DNA from: DASPWW01 sp963841715
Lineage (GTDB): Bacteria; Actinomycetota; Thermoleophilia; Solirubrobacterales; 70-9
DNA: 64,000 nucleotides
Assembly: GCA_963841715.1 (NCBI GenBank)
Contig: CAWJDP010000003.1
Location: forward strand, 310,001-374,000
Direction: 5' to 3'
A program made the position numbers and the translations under genes. Positions 41,387 to 50,117 of the stretch are shown piece after piece. The notes beneath the pieces are model-generated. The model was given only the letters and a program-made list of their open reading frames with translations, was not told the origin of the DNA and did no database searches. Within the stretch, counting starts at the first letter, position 1. The number at the start of each line of letters is the position of its first letter.

Positions 41387-41773
41387 TTGTCCGACAACCG
41401 CACCAATGTCTGGCTGATCGTTCTCGCCGTGATCGCCCTCGGGATCGGCGTCGTCGCGCTGATCATTGGGCTGAATGCGAAGAGCACGAGCGACGACGCC
41501 GCGACCCAGGCCTCGCTGACGAAGCTGCAGCGCAGGCTCGCGGCGCAGGGCTTCGCGTCAAAGTCGAAGCAGAAGCAGCAGAGCCGCAAGCAGGCGCAGC
41601 AGGGCAAGCAGATCGCGGCGCAGAGCAAGCATGAGCAAACGCAGACCGCTGAGATCAATTCGAACACGCAGAAGATCGCCGTCCTCCGGGCCCAGATCCG
41701 TCATCTCGACTCTGACGTCACGGATCTCAAGGCTCGCGTCAACCAGCTCGCGCGCACGAAGAAGAACAAGTAG
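41387..41773 (+). CDS. Membrane-anchored coiled-coil protein
   Basis: The protein of about 128 residues (TTG start, SDNRTNVWLIVLAVIALGIG) has one N-terminal membrane helix (about 9-31). A Gln/Lys/Ala-rich region (KSKQKQQSRKQAQQGKQI) and a coiled coil with clear heptads (AEINSNTQKIAVLRAQIRHL, DVTDLKARVNQL) follow. TATAAG (41371-41376) lies 10 bases before the TTG and may be its own promoter. The product may stand in the periplasm-like space with the amidase encoded 4 bases downstream. Function unknown. Confidence 0.68.
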   Translation: MSDNRTNVWLIVLAVIALGIGVVALIIGLNAKSTSDDAATQASLTKLQRRLAAQGFASKSKQKQQSRKQAQQGKQIAAQSKHEQTQTAEINSNTQKIAVLRAQIRHLDSDVTDLKARVNQLARTKKNK

Positions 41774-41777
41774 CGCG

Positions 41778-42563
41778 ATGAGTCGGGTGGCCGCTCTCGC
41801 GCTCGCGGGCGTCGCAGGAATCCTGGTCGCGTTCGCGGCCGCGTGCGCGGGGGGAGCCTCGGGCGACTCGAGCGTGACGAGCGCCGCCGCGACCTCGGCC
41901 AAGGCGCCCGGCAAGGCACCGAGCACTACGACCACGACGACCACGACGACGAGGGATCACGGCGGCGCCGGGCTGCGCCGGATCAAGCCGAAGATCCGCA
42001 ACTGGCGGATCCCCTACCCGGCGAAGCGCAAGCGCGAGATGCGCGCTTACGCGAAGCGCCACTACGGCATCGACACCTTCAAGCTCCGCCACCCGCACGT
42101 GATCGTCGAGCACTACACGGAGACGGGCACGGCGCGCGCGGCGAGGAACGCGTTCGTCCGCGACGTCCCCGACCCCGAGTTCCACGAGCTCCCGGCGACA
42201 TGCGCGCACTATCTGATCGACGCGAAGGGCAAGATCTTCAATCTCGTCCCCACGGGGCTGATGTGCCGGCACACTGTCGGCCTCAACTGGACCGCGGTCG
42301 GGATCGAGCACGTCGGGTTCTCGGACAGCGACGTCGTCGGACGCGAGCGCGAGCTGCGGAGCTCGCTCGCGCTCACGCGCTGGCTCCGCTGCCGGCTCCG
42401 CGTCAAGGGCAAGAACGTGATCGGCCACAACGAGAGCCTCTCGTCGCCGTATCACCGCGAGCGCGTCGCGCGCTTCCGTCATCAGACGCACGGCGACATG
42501 CGCCACTCGACGATGGTCCGCTACCGGCGGATGCTCGCGAAGAAGAGCTGCCCCGCGGACTAG
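41778..42563 (+). CDS. Lipoprotein N-acetylmuramoyl-L-alanine amidase (amidase_2)
   Basis: The 261-residue protein has a lipoprotein leader (ILVAFAAACAGG, lipid Cys about 23), a Ser/Thr-rich linker with nine consecutive Thr (about 50-58) and a type 2 amidase domain. Zinc ligands are in PHVIVEHYTETG (His about 112) and NVIGHNESLSSP (His about 216); CAHYLIDAKGKIFNLVP and WTAVGIEHVGF are conserved core strands. It should cleave the bond between muramic acid and the peptide in peptidoglycan. It starts 4 bases after the coiled-coil gene. Confidence 0.88.
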   Translation: MSRVAALALAGVAGILVAFAAACAGGASGDSSVTSAAATSAKAPGKAPSTTTTTTTTTRDHGGAGLRRIKPKIRNWRIPYPAKRKREMRAYAKRHYGIDTFKLRHPHVIVEHYTETGTARAARNAFVRDVPDPEFHELPATCAHYLIDAKGKIFNLVPTGLMCRHTVGLNWTAVGIEHVGFSDSDVVGRERELRSSLALTRWLRCRLRVKGKNVIGHNESLSSPYHRERVARFRHQTHGDMRHSTMVRYRRMLAKKSCPAD

Positions 42564-42780
42564 AACCGGTCGCGCGGAGCGGGGGCGCCGCTGCGCTCGC
42601 GGTAGCGCACCGGCGAGTCGGCCGCCTCCTGCTTGGCGGCCTGGGCGCGCTCGCGCCACACCGCGAACGCGCGGCTGCTCTTCGGCCGGGAGCAGGGCGG
42701 CGCTCGACGACGACCTCGACGCACAGGCGGCGCAATGAAGCCGAGTCCGCCGCTTGCCGGTCGCCTACGATCACCCTGGC

Positions 42781-43404
42781 GTGACCCCACGCACGACCGA
42801 GGGAGAAGAGCACCCGCGGACCAGGCTCCAGGGCGACCTGCGGGACCGTGAGCCGCCGGAGCGTCCCGGCCCGATCGAGGCGTTCAAGCTCGCGCGCCGA
42901 AAGTGGCAGAGCGCCGAGCGGGTCGACATGACGGCGCTCGCGAGGGAGCTCGGGGTGAACCGCGTCACGCTCTATCGCTGGGTTGGATCGCGCGAGCAGC
43001 TCCTCGTCGAGGTGATCTGGTCGCTTACCGCAGCCACGCTCGAGCACGTCGACGCCGAGGTGGCCGCGACGGGCGGAGAACGCGTCGTCCAGATCACGAC
43101 GCGGTTCATCGACGCGGTGATCACGAACGCGGGGATGCAGCACTGGCTGCGCGAGGAGGGCGAGTCGGCGATGCGGCTGCTGACGCGCTATTCGACCGGG
43201 TTCCAGCCGCGGATGGTGGACTGGATCGCGGCGCTCCTGCGCGAGGAGTCGGACGCCGGCCGGCTCGAGCTGAGGGCCGAGCCGGGCGAGGTCGCGTACG
43301 CGATCGAGCAGCTCGTCGAGTCCTACGTCTACCTCGACCTGATCACGGGTGAGGAGCCCGAGGCCCGACGGGCCGAGCCGATCCTGCGCATGCTCCTGCG
43401 CTGA
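42781..43404 (+). CDS. TetR family regulator, QsdR-like
   Basis: The protein of about 207 residues has a TetR-type helix-turn-helix: RVDMTALARELGVNRVTLYR (about 50-69), WVGSREQLLVEVIWSLTAAT. The C-terminal ligand domain (MQHWLREEGESAMRLLTRYS, AYAIEQLVESYVYLDLITGE) resembles the QsdR C-terminal family. The GTG at 42781 is chosen, 12 bases after a TACGAT box; a TTG at 42754 is also in frame. It is convergent with the secreted hydrolase gene. Its target may be the palindromes at 45027 or 48725, but that is only a guess. Confidence 0.85.
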   Translation: MTPRTTEGEEHPRTRLQGDLRDREPPERPGPIEAFKLARRKWQSAERVDMTALARELGVNRVTLYRWVGSREQLLVEVIWSLTAATLEHVDAEVAATGGERVVQITTRFIDAVITNAGMQHWLREEGESAMRLLTRYSTGFQPRMVDWIAALLREESDAGRLELRAEPGEVAYAIEQLVESYVYLDLITGEEPEARRAEPILRMLLR

Positions 43405-43446
43405 GCCGGCCCGACGCCGTCGAGCCAAAATGGCCGTTCGATACGG

Positions 43447-44847
43447 CTAGTTCTTCTTCGAGATCTTCTTCAAGAACGGCACCAGCTTCTTGATGAAGTC
43501 GTTCTTGGGGAACGCACCCGCCGGATCGTTGTGTGCATACGTCGCCTGACGGTTGATCAGCGTCAGGTTCTTGCTCGGAATCCCCGACTGCGTGGCCAGG
43601 GTCTGCGCCGCAGTGAGGACACCCTGCCCACCGAGCGCCGCGCCGAAGGCGTAGATCCTCAGCTTCTTGCTCAGATCCGCGCCGTGGGTCGCGTGCACGT
43701 CGAGAACGCTCTGCGCCGGGTTGCCGATGCCGTCGCCGACCGCGCCCGAGTCGATCGTCAGGCGGCGCGGGTGGTACCAGGCAGTCCCGTCGAGGTTCTT
43801 CAGGCCCCAGCCCGAGAACATGACCTCGTAGCGCCTGATCGGCGTGATCCCGTCGTCGACCCAGCCGCGCGGATCGCCGCTGTCGGCGAGGTGCCCGAGG
43901 TGCGCCTGCGCGGCGATCAGGCTCGACGGCGAGGTACCGACGCTGAGCGCGTACCCGTATTGGGCCGTGTTCGTAGCCGGCACCGGCGGCTTCAGGTTCG
44001 ACGGCAGCAGCGGCCACTGGCCGAGCTTGCCCATCCCGTTCGGGTCGATGTGGGTGCCGGTCGCCCCGACGACGTTGAACAGGCCCGCGAACGGCGCCGG
44101 GATCCCGCCGAAGGCGAGCCACGGCGACGACTGGGCGTTGAAGCTGTCGAGTGAGGACTGCGCCGCGTCGGCCGAGATCGGCGTCGGGCTGCTGCCGCCG
44201 TCGTCGTATACGAGCCCGGACAGGCCCTTGGCACCGGGCTTGCCGTTGAAGTCCCACGTCGCGTACGCGGTCGTGATCGAGCCGCCGAGCGAGTGCCCGC
44301 CGAGGACGACCCGCTTCGCCTTCTTCTGCGCCTTGCGAACGACGCGGCGAAGGTCCTGGATCTCGACGTTCATACCCCACTGCTTAGCGAACTGGACGTC
44401 CGCGTCCTGCACCGGCTGATAGTGGTTCGTGATGCTCGGGTCGGTGAGGTAGCCGAGGTAGTAGTCGAACAGCTGGTCGGGCGTCGCCTTGCCCTCCTTC
44501 GCCTTGTTGACCACCGACTGGTCCTCGAGGTAGTTCTCACGCCGCTCGACGGCCCAGACCTGCCAGCCCTTGACCTTGTCGACGAGCGTCTTCGCGAACG
44601 GCTCGAAGTACGCCGCGCTCGCCGAGGTCCCGGGGTTGAGGACGAGGATGTTCTTCGCCTTCCTCGGACCCGTCTTCAGGATCCCAACCTTGTTCAGGCT
44701 GTCGGGGGTCCCGGGGGCCGAGAAGCCCTTGATCGTCGTGAACTTGACCGAGGTCTTCGCGCTCGCCGCTGGTGCGAATGCGACCGCCGTAACGCCGACC
44801 GCGACCGCGGCCAGCCCAAGCCGAAGGCTTCTGCTTCTCGTGCGCAT
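43447..44847 (-). CDS. Secreted alpha/beta hydrolase
   Basis: The protein of about 466 residues has a signal peptide (about 1-30, ending FAPAASAKTS) and an alpha/beta hydrolase fold. The nucleophile elbow is RVVLGGHSLGGSITTAYA (Ser about 193). An upstream strand reads NILVLNPGTSASAAYFEP, and the C-terminal GQGVLTAAQTLATQSGIP leads to a His in RQATYAHNDPAGAF. It is probably a lipase or esterase acting outside the cell. The ATG at 44847 has AAGGAGGAG nicely placed. The 207 bases upstream hold a strong palindrome, and the next gene is a PucR regulator, a plausible controller. Confidence 0.83.
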   Translation of the reverse strand: MRTRSRSLRLGLAAVAVGVTAVAFAPAASAKTSVKFTTIKGFSAPGTPDSLNKVGILKTGPRKAKNILVLNPGTSASAAYFEPFAKTLVDKVKGWQVWAVERRENYLEDQSVVNKAKEGKATPDQLFDYYLGYLTDPSITNHYQPVQDADVQFAKQWGMNVEIQDLRRVVRKAQKKAKRVVLGGHSLGGSITTAYATWDFNGKPGAKGLSGLVYDDGGSSPTPISADAAQSSLDSFNAQSSPWLAFGGIPAPFAGLFNVVGATGTHIDPNGMGKLGQWPLLPSNLKPPVPATNTAQYGYALSVGTSPSSLIAAQAHLGHLADSGDPRGWVDDGITPIRRYEVMFSGWGLKNLDGTAWYHPRRLTIDSGAVGDGIGNPAQSVLDVHATHGADLSKKLRIYAFGAALGGQGVLTAAQTLATQSGIPSKNLTLINRQATYAHNDPAGAFPKNDFIKKLVPFLKKISKKN

Positions 44848-45026
44848 GCGAATGACTCCTCCTTGGTCCCCAACGGCGACGACACCGGCGGGCCATGCCC
44901 GCATCACGTCCGGAACTCGTTGCTTGCTGACTACAAGGTATCCATGTGTTTCACGAATCGTCGCAGTTCGAACGCTACGGCCGCCGCGGCGCGGCTTCAA
45001 CGACGCGGCGACGAACTTCGGGCCGC

Positions 45027-45050
45027 GCGCTTGTGCATGTGCACAAGCGC
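45027..45050. promoter_or_regulatory. 24-bp palindrome, probable operator
   Basis: GCGCTTGTGCA (45027-45037) and TGCACAAGCGC (45040-45050) are perfect 11-base arms with a 2-base centre. The element lies 5 bases past the pucR stop and 180 bases before the start of the hydrolase gene. It has no T run, so operator function is more likely than termination. The rest of 44848-45054 holds no gene. Confidence 0.55.
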
Positions 45051-45054
45051 AGAG

Positions 45055-46227
45055 CTACCCGTGACCGCCATCGGCCCCGTCGCCAATCGCGAGCGCCAGA
45101 TACACCGCCGCGACATCGCGGGGGTCGTCGAGATCGAGGCCGGTCAGCTCCTCGATCCGGCGCACCCTGTAGCCGAGCGTGTTGCGGTGGACGTGGAGCT
45201 CGCGGGTCGTGGCCGCGCGGTCGAAGCGGCAGGAGACGAGGACGTCGATCGTCCGCCGGAGCTCCTCGTGCTCGTCGCCGTCGAGCGGGGAGAGAACGCG
45301 CTCGCGAAGCAGCCGCGCGTGCCGCGGCGAGCGCATGACCATCGTCTCGAGCAGCTGCTCCCCGGCGTCGATACGGCCGTTCAGCCCGAGCCGGCGGCCG
45401 CGATCGGCGAGCCGGACGACGTCGTCGCGGATCTCGCCGAGCTCGGTCCGCGGCGCCGGCGGCGCGACGACGAGCAGCGCCTGCGGGCCCTCGTCGAGGT
45501 CTGACGCGTCGAGCGGCGTCCAGGCGAGCCCGACGACGCGGTCGCCCTCGGTCACCGCCAGCCTCCAGCCGCGGCGGCGCAAGCGGGCGGCGAGAGCGGC
45601 GTGTCGGCGCGGCGGCTGGCCCCGGATCACGATCGCGAACGGCGCGTAAGCGGCCTCGATCGGGACGCCGAGCCGCTCCGCAAGCTCGCGCGTGGCGCCG
45701 TCGAGGGGCGCGCCGGAGACGAGCCGGTCGATCAGGCTGCGCGTCCTGCGCTCGTCCTCGGAGACGAGCACCTCGCGCTCGGCGAGATAGGTGTCGGTGA
45801 CGACTGCGGACACCCGCCCGACATAGCGCATCAGCAGACCCGCGGCGTCGAGCAGCGCCTCGGACTCGTCCTCCCGCGCGTTGCGGCGCATCAGATCCCA
45901 GCCGAGCAGGCCACCGAGCCCGAACGCGCGCTGAAGGTCCTCGAGTCGCACGCCCTCGTTCGCGCGCGCCCGCGTCCAGTCGCGCAGCGGGTCGAAGTCG
46001 GCGTCGGTCGGAGCGACGCCGGTCGCGATCCAGCCGAACCAGCGCCTCAGGTTGCGCCTCACCCCGACAGCGATCTCGGCCTGCGACGACCCCGAAAGCC
46101 GCTCGAAGGCGGCGATCTCAGACCGGAACTCGTCCGCGATCTCCGCCACCGCCTCGGTGAGCGGGATCCGGTCGACGATCGCGGCAACGCCGGAGTGCGG
46201 TCCGGCCGCCGGGCTAGGTCTGGACAC
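45055..46227 (-). CDS. PucR/CdaR family transcriptional regulator
   Basis: The 390-residue regulator has an N-terminal RsbRD-like helical domain (LTEAVAEIADEFRSEIAAFE, RNLRRWFGWIATG, LQRAFGLGGLLGWDLMRR), a GGDEF-like middle part (about 200-300) and the PucR C-terminal helix-turn-helix (ATTRELHVHRNTLGYRVRRI, EELTGLDLDDP, about 343-375). PucR proteins respond to small metabolites such as purines or amino-sugar acids. The GTG start at 46227 overlaps the end of the threonine dehydratase gene by 14 bases, so it may be coexpressed with it. It probably acts at the palindrome just downstream. Confidence 0.87.
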   Translation of the reverse strand: MSRPSPAAGPHSGVAAIVDRIPLTEAVAEIADEFRSEIAAFERLSGSSQAEIAVGVRRNLRRWFGWIATGVAPTDADFDPLRDWTRARANEGVRLEDLQRAFGLGGLLGWDLMRRNAREDESEALLDAAGLLMRYVGRVSAVVTDTYLAEREVLVSEDERRTRSLIDRLVSGAPLDGATRELAERLGVPIEAAYAPFAIVIRGQPPRRHAALAARLRRRGWRLAVTEGDRVVGLAWTPLDASDLDEGPQALLVVAPPAPRTELGEIRDDVVRLADRGRRLGLNGRIDAGEQLLETMVMRSPRHARLLRERVLSPLDGDEHEELRRTIDVLVSCRFDRAATTRELHVHRNTLGYRVRRIEELTGLDLDDPRDVAAVYLALAIGDGADGGHG

Positions 46228-47446
46228 GGACCGCGAATCCCTCTGCGCGGACCGCCTCGATCAACGCCTCCCCGTGATCGCAGCCGTCGGTCTGGAGCAC
46301 GAGCTGGATCGCCGTCTCGCGGACGTGGAGGTCAACGCCGTCGCGGAGGTGGCTGACGTCGACAACGTTGCCGCCGCGGTCGGCGACGATCCTGAGCAGG
46401 CCCGCGAGCGCCCCGGGCCGGTCCGGCACGACGGTCGAGAGCACGATCCGCCGGTTCGCCGCGGTCTCCCCGAGCCGCACGCACTCGGCGAGAAGCGACG
46501 CGTCGACGTTTCCGCCCGAGAGCACCGCGCACACCGAGCCCCGGCGCGGGGCCTCGGCGTGGCCGTGCAGCAGCGCCGCGACGCCGGATGCCCCGGCGCC
46601 CTCGACGACGAGCTTCGCGCGCTCGAGCAGCAGCACCATCGCCTGCGCGATCTCGTCTTCGCCGACGGTCACGACCTCGTCGACGTAGCGCTCGACGAGC
46701 GGGAGTGTGAGCTCGCCCGGGCGCTTGACCGCGATCCCGTCGGCGATCGTGCGCGCCGAGCGCGCCCCGACCGGCCGCTTCGCGGCGAGCGAGGACGGGT
46801 ACGGCGCGCACGCCGCGGCCTGGACCCCGACGACGCGGACGCCGTCGCGCCGCGCCTTCGCTGCGAGCGCGACGCCGGACGCGAGCCCACCGCCGCCGAG
46901 CGGGACGACGATCAGGTCGACGTCGGGGAGCTCGCGCACGATCTCGAGCCCCACCGTCGCCTGGCCCGCGATCACGTCGGCGTCGTCGAAGGCGTGGATC
47001 AGGGTCAGGCCCTCCGCGGCTGCGAGCTCGCGCGCCGCGTCGCCGGCCTCGTCGTAGGAGCCCTCGACGAGCCGCACCTGACCTCCGTACTGGCGGACCG
47101 CGGCGATCTTCGCCAGCGCTGCGCCGGCGGGCATGCAGAACGTCGCCGCGACCCCGAGCCGGCTCGCCGCGAGAGCCACGGCCTGGGCGTGGTTCCCGGC
47201 GCTCGCGGCGACGACCCCCGCGGCGCGCTCCTCCTCGCTCATCCGCGAGAGCTTGTACGACGCGCCGCGGATCTTGAACGAGCCCGAAAGCTGCAGGTTC
47301 TCGGCCTTCAGCGCGACCTTCGCGCCGGTTCGCCGCGACAGCTCCCCCGACGGGATCGTCGGCGTCTCACGGACCAGGCCAGAGATCGCGGCTGCGGCGC
47401 GCTCGGCGTCGTCGACCGTGATCGTCTGTCGCTCGGCGGTCGCCAT
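46214..47446 (-). CDS. ilvA: Threonine ammonia-lyase with C-terminal ACT domain
   Basis: The 410-residue PLP enzyme converts threonine to 2-oxobutanoate and ammonia. The PLP lysine is in LSGSFKIRGASYKL (about 58) and the phosphate loop in VPLGGGGLASGVAL (about 188). Residues 330-410 form one ACT domain (RIVLSTVVPDRPGALAGLLR, VDVSHLRDGVDLHVRETAIQ), the shorter allosteric form seen in many actinobacteria. The ATG at 47446 follows GCGAGATGGCGA with a weak ribosome site. It lies 7 bases after the RidA gene, whose product destroys the reactive enamine this enzyme releases, so the pair makes functional sense. Confidence 0.93.
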   Translation of the reverse strand: MATAERQTITVDDAERAAAAISGLVRETPTIPSGELSRRTGAKVALKAENLQLSGSFKIRGASYKLSRMSEEERAAGVVAASAGNHAQAVALAASRLGVAATFCMPAGAALAKIAAVRQYGGQVRLVEGSYDEAGDAARELAAAEGLTLIHAFDDADVIAGQATVGLEIVRELPDVDLIVVPLGGGGLASGVALAAKARRDGVRVVGVQAAACAPYPSSLAAKRPVGARSARTIADGIAVKRPGELTLPLVERYVDEVVTVGEDEIAQAMVLLLERAKLVVEGAGASGVAALLHGHAEAPRRGSVCAVLSGGNVDASLLAECVRLGETAANRRIVLSTVVPDRPGALAGLLRIVADRGGNVVDVSHLRDGVDLHVRETAIQLVLQTDGCDHGEALIEAVRAEGFAVRVQT

Positions 47447-47453
47447 CTCGCCG

Positions 47454-47849
47454 CTACTCCGGGAGCGCGACGACCGCCTCGATCTCGACGCTCGCGCCCT
47501 TCGGGAGGGCGCCGGCGCCGATCGCGACGCGCGCGGGTGGGTCCGAGCCACCGAAGAACCCCGCGTAGACCTCGTTCACGGCAGGGAAGTCGCTCCCGAG
47601 GTCGGTGAGATAGAGCGTCACCCGAACGGCGTCCGACAGCGACGCACCCGCGGCATCGCAGACCGCGCTCAGGTTCGCGAGGCAGCGCTTCGCCTGGGCG
47701 GCCGCGCCACCCTCGACGAGCTCGCCGGAGTCGGGGTCGAGCGGGATCTGGCCGGAGCAGAACAGGAGCCCGGCGGCGGCAACTGCGTGCGAGTAGGCGC
47801 CGACTGCATCCGGCGCGGCGGGAGCCGTGATCGCTTCCCTGCTGGCCAT
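47454..47849 (-). CDS. ridA: RidA family enamine/imine deaminase
   Basis: The 131-residue protein has RidA motifs: AVGAYSHAVAAAGLLFCSGQ, IPLDPDSGELVEGG, QAKRCLANLSAVCDAAGAS and the C-terminal PPARVAIGAGALPKGASVEI with the conserved Arg. RidA hydrolyses 2-aminoacrylate and similar intermediates formed by PLP dehydratases. It is upstream of and 7 bases from ilvA on the same strand. A divergent gene starts 81 bases away. Confidence 0.93.
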   Translation of the reverse strand: MASREAITAPAAPDAVGAYSHAVAAAGLLFCSGQIPLDPDSGELVEGGAAAQAKRCLANLSAVCDAAGASLSDAVRVTLYLTDLGSDFPAVNEVYAGFFGGSDPPARVAIGAGALPKGASVEIEAVVALPE

Positions 47850-47930
47850 GCGACAGAGGCTACCGCCGCGAGCGCGGCACATAGGATTGCGCCCGCCGGT
47901 CGCAACGAAGCCAACGAGGAGGACGTCGCG

Positions 47931-48230
47931 ATGCACGTAGCCGAGTTCACCCTCCACGCCAAGCCCGGCCACTACGGGGAGGTGGCCGAGATCTACTCCG
48001 AGTTCGCCGCCGGGTTCCTCAGCGGCCACCCCGCCCTGCAGACCGTGCTGATCCTCGGCGACGAGGCGAGGGGCGTGGTGCGCGGCGTCGGCGTGTGGAC
48101 CGACGAGGAGTCCGCCGACGCCGTCAACAGCGATCCCGAGTTCGCGAGCTTCAACGACCGCATCGGGCCGCTGCTGGCGAGCCCGTCCGAGCGTGCCGAG
48201 CTCCAGCTCCTGCACAGCTACGTGAAATAA
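47931..48230 (+). CDS. Antibiotic biosynthesis monooxygenase-like (ABM) small protein
   Basis: The 99-residue protein looks like a dimeric alpha+beta barrel of the ABM type: MHVAEFTLHAKPGHYGEVAE, then FLSGHPALQTVLILGDEARG and NSDPEFASFNDRIGPLLASP. Members include heme-degrading and quinone-forming enzymes and many unassigned ones. The start has AGGAGG 9-14 bases upstream. The gene ends within the remnant of a LysE exporter on the other strand, which suggests that an insertion or deletion brought them together. Confidence 0.72.
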   Translation: MHVAEFTLHAKPGHYGEVAEIYSEFAAGFLSGHPALQTVLILGDEARGVVRGVGVWTDEESADAVNSDPEFASFNDRIGPLLASPSERAELQLLHSYVK

Positions 48231-48605
48231 AAGAGCGCCGTCTTCGGGTTTAGGAGCTCGGTCAGCGCCCCCTGCCGAAACGCCGAACCGCCCGCCGCCG
48301 CTGAAGGCGGTTCGGGGTCGCCGGAGGAGCAGCGTGCGGACGCCGAGCAGGATCAGGTACGCCGCCCCGGCGAGCCTGGCGACGTCGAATGCGATCGCCG
48401 AGGTCACGAGCAGCGCTGAGAGCCCGACCGCTGCCGCGGCGACGTGGCCGAGGCCGCCGGCGGCGGTCCCAAGCGTCGAGAGCACCCCTGCTTCGCGTCC
48501 CTGCCCGAGGCTGCGGGCGAGGACGTAGAGCATCCCTGGACCGGGGATCGCGGCGAGCACGAGCGCCGCGACCGCGAAGGCCGCGAGATGCGCGGAGTCG
48601 GGCAT
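48218..48605 (-). pseudogene. Truncated LysE-family exporter
   Basis: The first 85 codons are a clean LysE N-terminus: LAAIPGPGMLYVLARSLGQG, TLGTAAGGLGHVAAAAVGLS, AGAAYLILLGVRTLLLRRP. A frame change between about 48265 and 48310 is needed to continue into FRQGALTELLNPKTALF, the conserved third-helix start. Homology then stops within the end of the convergent ABM gene. About half of the normal 210 residues are lost, so no transporter can form. Confidence 0.75.
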
Positions 48606-48724
48606 CCCCCGAAGCTACTTCTTCAGCAGCCGCGCCGTTGCCGTGCTGTCCACCGCCCCGCCCTTGCAGACGCCGTCGCCTTGAGCTTCTCGACAACCTT
48701 GCGTCGGCCTCCAGTTCCTGCGTC

Positions 48725-48759
48725 GCCTGGCTGGCTCGCCAGCCAGGCTTGGATACACT
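48725..48759 (+). promoter_or_regulatory. Palindrome and -10 box ahead of the P450 gene
   Basis: GCCTGGCTGGC (48725-48735) and GCCAGCCAGGC (48738-48748) are perfect 11-base arms with a 2-base centre. TACACT (48754-48759) follows as a probable -10 box, so the palindrome covers the -35 region, the classic position for a repressor operator. The ATG of the P450 is 39 bases further on. Confidence 0.6.
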
Positions 48760-48798
48760 GCGCCGAAGTCGGCGACGCGACGAGATCGGAGGACTTTG

Positions 48799-50082
48799 AT
48801 GGAGGCCCACGCGAAGCAGCCCGAGGCGGAGCAGCCCGAGGCGGAGCAGCCTGAGGCGAAGGACCTGGAGCGGGACGACCTCGACGAGATCGACGTCACC
48901 GACAGCCCGAACTGGGAGGACGGTCCTCCCCACGTCCTCTTCAAGCGGCTGCGCGGCGAGTGCCCCGTCCACTGGAGCGAGATCAACGAGTATCCGGACG
49001 AGGCGGGCTTCTGGTCGATCTCCCGCGCCGACGACGTTCGCGACGTGAGCCTCGACTGGGAGACGTTCTCGTCCGAGCGCGGCGGCATCACCGGGCTCAC
49101 CCACGCCGTCCCGCTCGAGCTCCAGCAGTCGATGTTCATCGGCATGGACCCGCCGAAGCACGACCGCCTGAAGATGCTGTTCCAGCGCGGGTTCACGCCG
49201 AAGCGGATCGCCGAGCACGAGGACGCGATCCGAGCGATCGTCGTCAAGGTGCTCGACGGCGTCGAGCCGCTCGGCCATTGCGACCTCGTCACCGAGGTCG
49301 CTCAGCCCGTCGTCTCACGCGTGATCGGGAGCTTCATGGGCATCCCCGAGGAGGACGACGAGGTGTGGGCGAACCTGATGAACACCACCCTCGGCCTCGG
49401 CGACCCCGACCTCAACCCCGGCGGGCTCGAGGCGATCCTCGAGCGCGACATCCCAGAGATCTTCGAGCGCTGCCAAGAGCTCGTCACCGCCCGGCGCGAG
49501 AGCCCGACCGACGACCTGACCAGCGTTCTCGTCCACGCCGAGGTCGAGGGCGAGCGGCTGACCGACACCGAGATCGTGATGGGCTTCTTCCTTCTCGTCG
49601 CGGCGGGAAACGACAGCACCAAGGCGACCTACACGAGCGGGATGCGTGCGCTGATCGAGCATCCCGACCAGATGCGCGAGCTCGCCGAGGACCCGTCGCT
49701 GATCCCCGGGGCGGTCGAGGAGGCGCTGCGGATGTACCCCGCCTTCGCCCACTTCCGGCGCACGGCGACGAAGGACACCGAGATCGCCGGCTGTCCGGTC
49801 GCCGAGGGCGACAAGGTCGTGATGTGGTACGTGTCGAGCAACCGCGACGAGGATCGCTACGAGGATCCTGAATTCTTCGACGTCCACCGCAACCCGGAAC
49901 ACCAGGCGTTCGGGGCCGGCGGGCGGCACTTCTGCCTCGGCGCCGCGCTGGCGCGGCTCGAGCTGAAGATCCTCTTCGAGGAGACGCTGAAGCGATTTCC
50001 GGGGATGACGCTCGCAGGCGATCCAGACCCCGCCCTGTCCCCGTTCCTGAACCAGCTCAAGCGACTGCCCGTCAGCTGGTAG
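48799..50082 (+). CDS. Cytochrome P450
   Basis: The 427-residue bacterial class I P450 has the I-helix oxygen-binding VAAGNDSTKATY (about 271-282), the ExxR motif AVEEALRMYPAF and the heme loop AFGAGGRHFCLGAALARLEL (Cys about 376). Overall it resembles actinobacterial steroid or fatty-acid hydroxylases of the CYP124/125/142 group, so a lipid substrate is plausible. The N-terminus has a short repeat (EAEQPEAEQPEA) encoded by a 15-base tandem repeat. The ATG at 48799 has GGAGG 6 bases before it. No ferredoxin gene is adjacent. Confidence 0.93.
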   Translation: MEAHAKQPEAEQPEAEQPEAKDLERDDLDEIDVTDSPNWEDGPPHVLFKRLRGECPVHWSEINEYPDEAGFWSISRADDVRDVSLDWETFSSERGGITGLTHAVPLELQQSMFIGMDPPKHDRLKMLFQRGFTPKRIAEHEDAIRAIVVKVLDGVEPLGHCDLVTEVAQPVVSRVIGSFMGIPEEDDEVWANLMNTTLGLGDPDLNPGGLEAILERDIPEIFERCQELVTARRESPTDDLTSVLVHAEVEGERLTDTEIVMGFFLLVAAGNDSTKATYTSGMRALIEHPDQMRELAEDPSLIPGAVEEALRMYPAFAHFRRTATKDTEIAGCPVAEGDKVVMWYVSSNRDEDRYEDPEFFDVHRNPEHQAFGAGGRHFCLGAALARLELKILFEETLKRFPGMTLAGDPDPALSPFLNQLKRLPVSW

Positions 50083-50117
50083 AGGGAGCTCCAGCCGCTG
50101 AGGCGGGCGGGCGGGAT

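Noticed and set aside
42560..42790. A 76-residue minus-strand ORF ending RYRERSGAPAPRDRF
   Set aside because: The C-terminal part looks protein-like, but there is no start signal, it overlaps the end of the amidase gene, and no family is recognisable. Support is too weak to annotate.
48811..48860. CRISPR-like or satellite repeat at the P450 N-terminus
   Set aside because: It is a three-unit 15-base in-frame repeat encoding EAEQP; too short, without spacers, and part of the gene.
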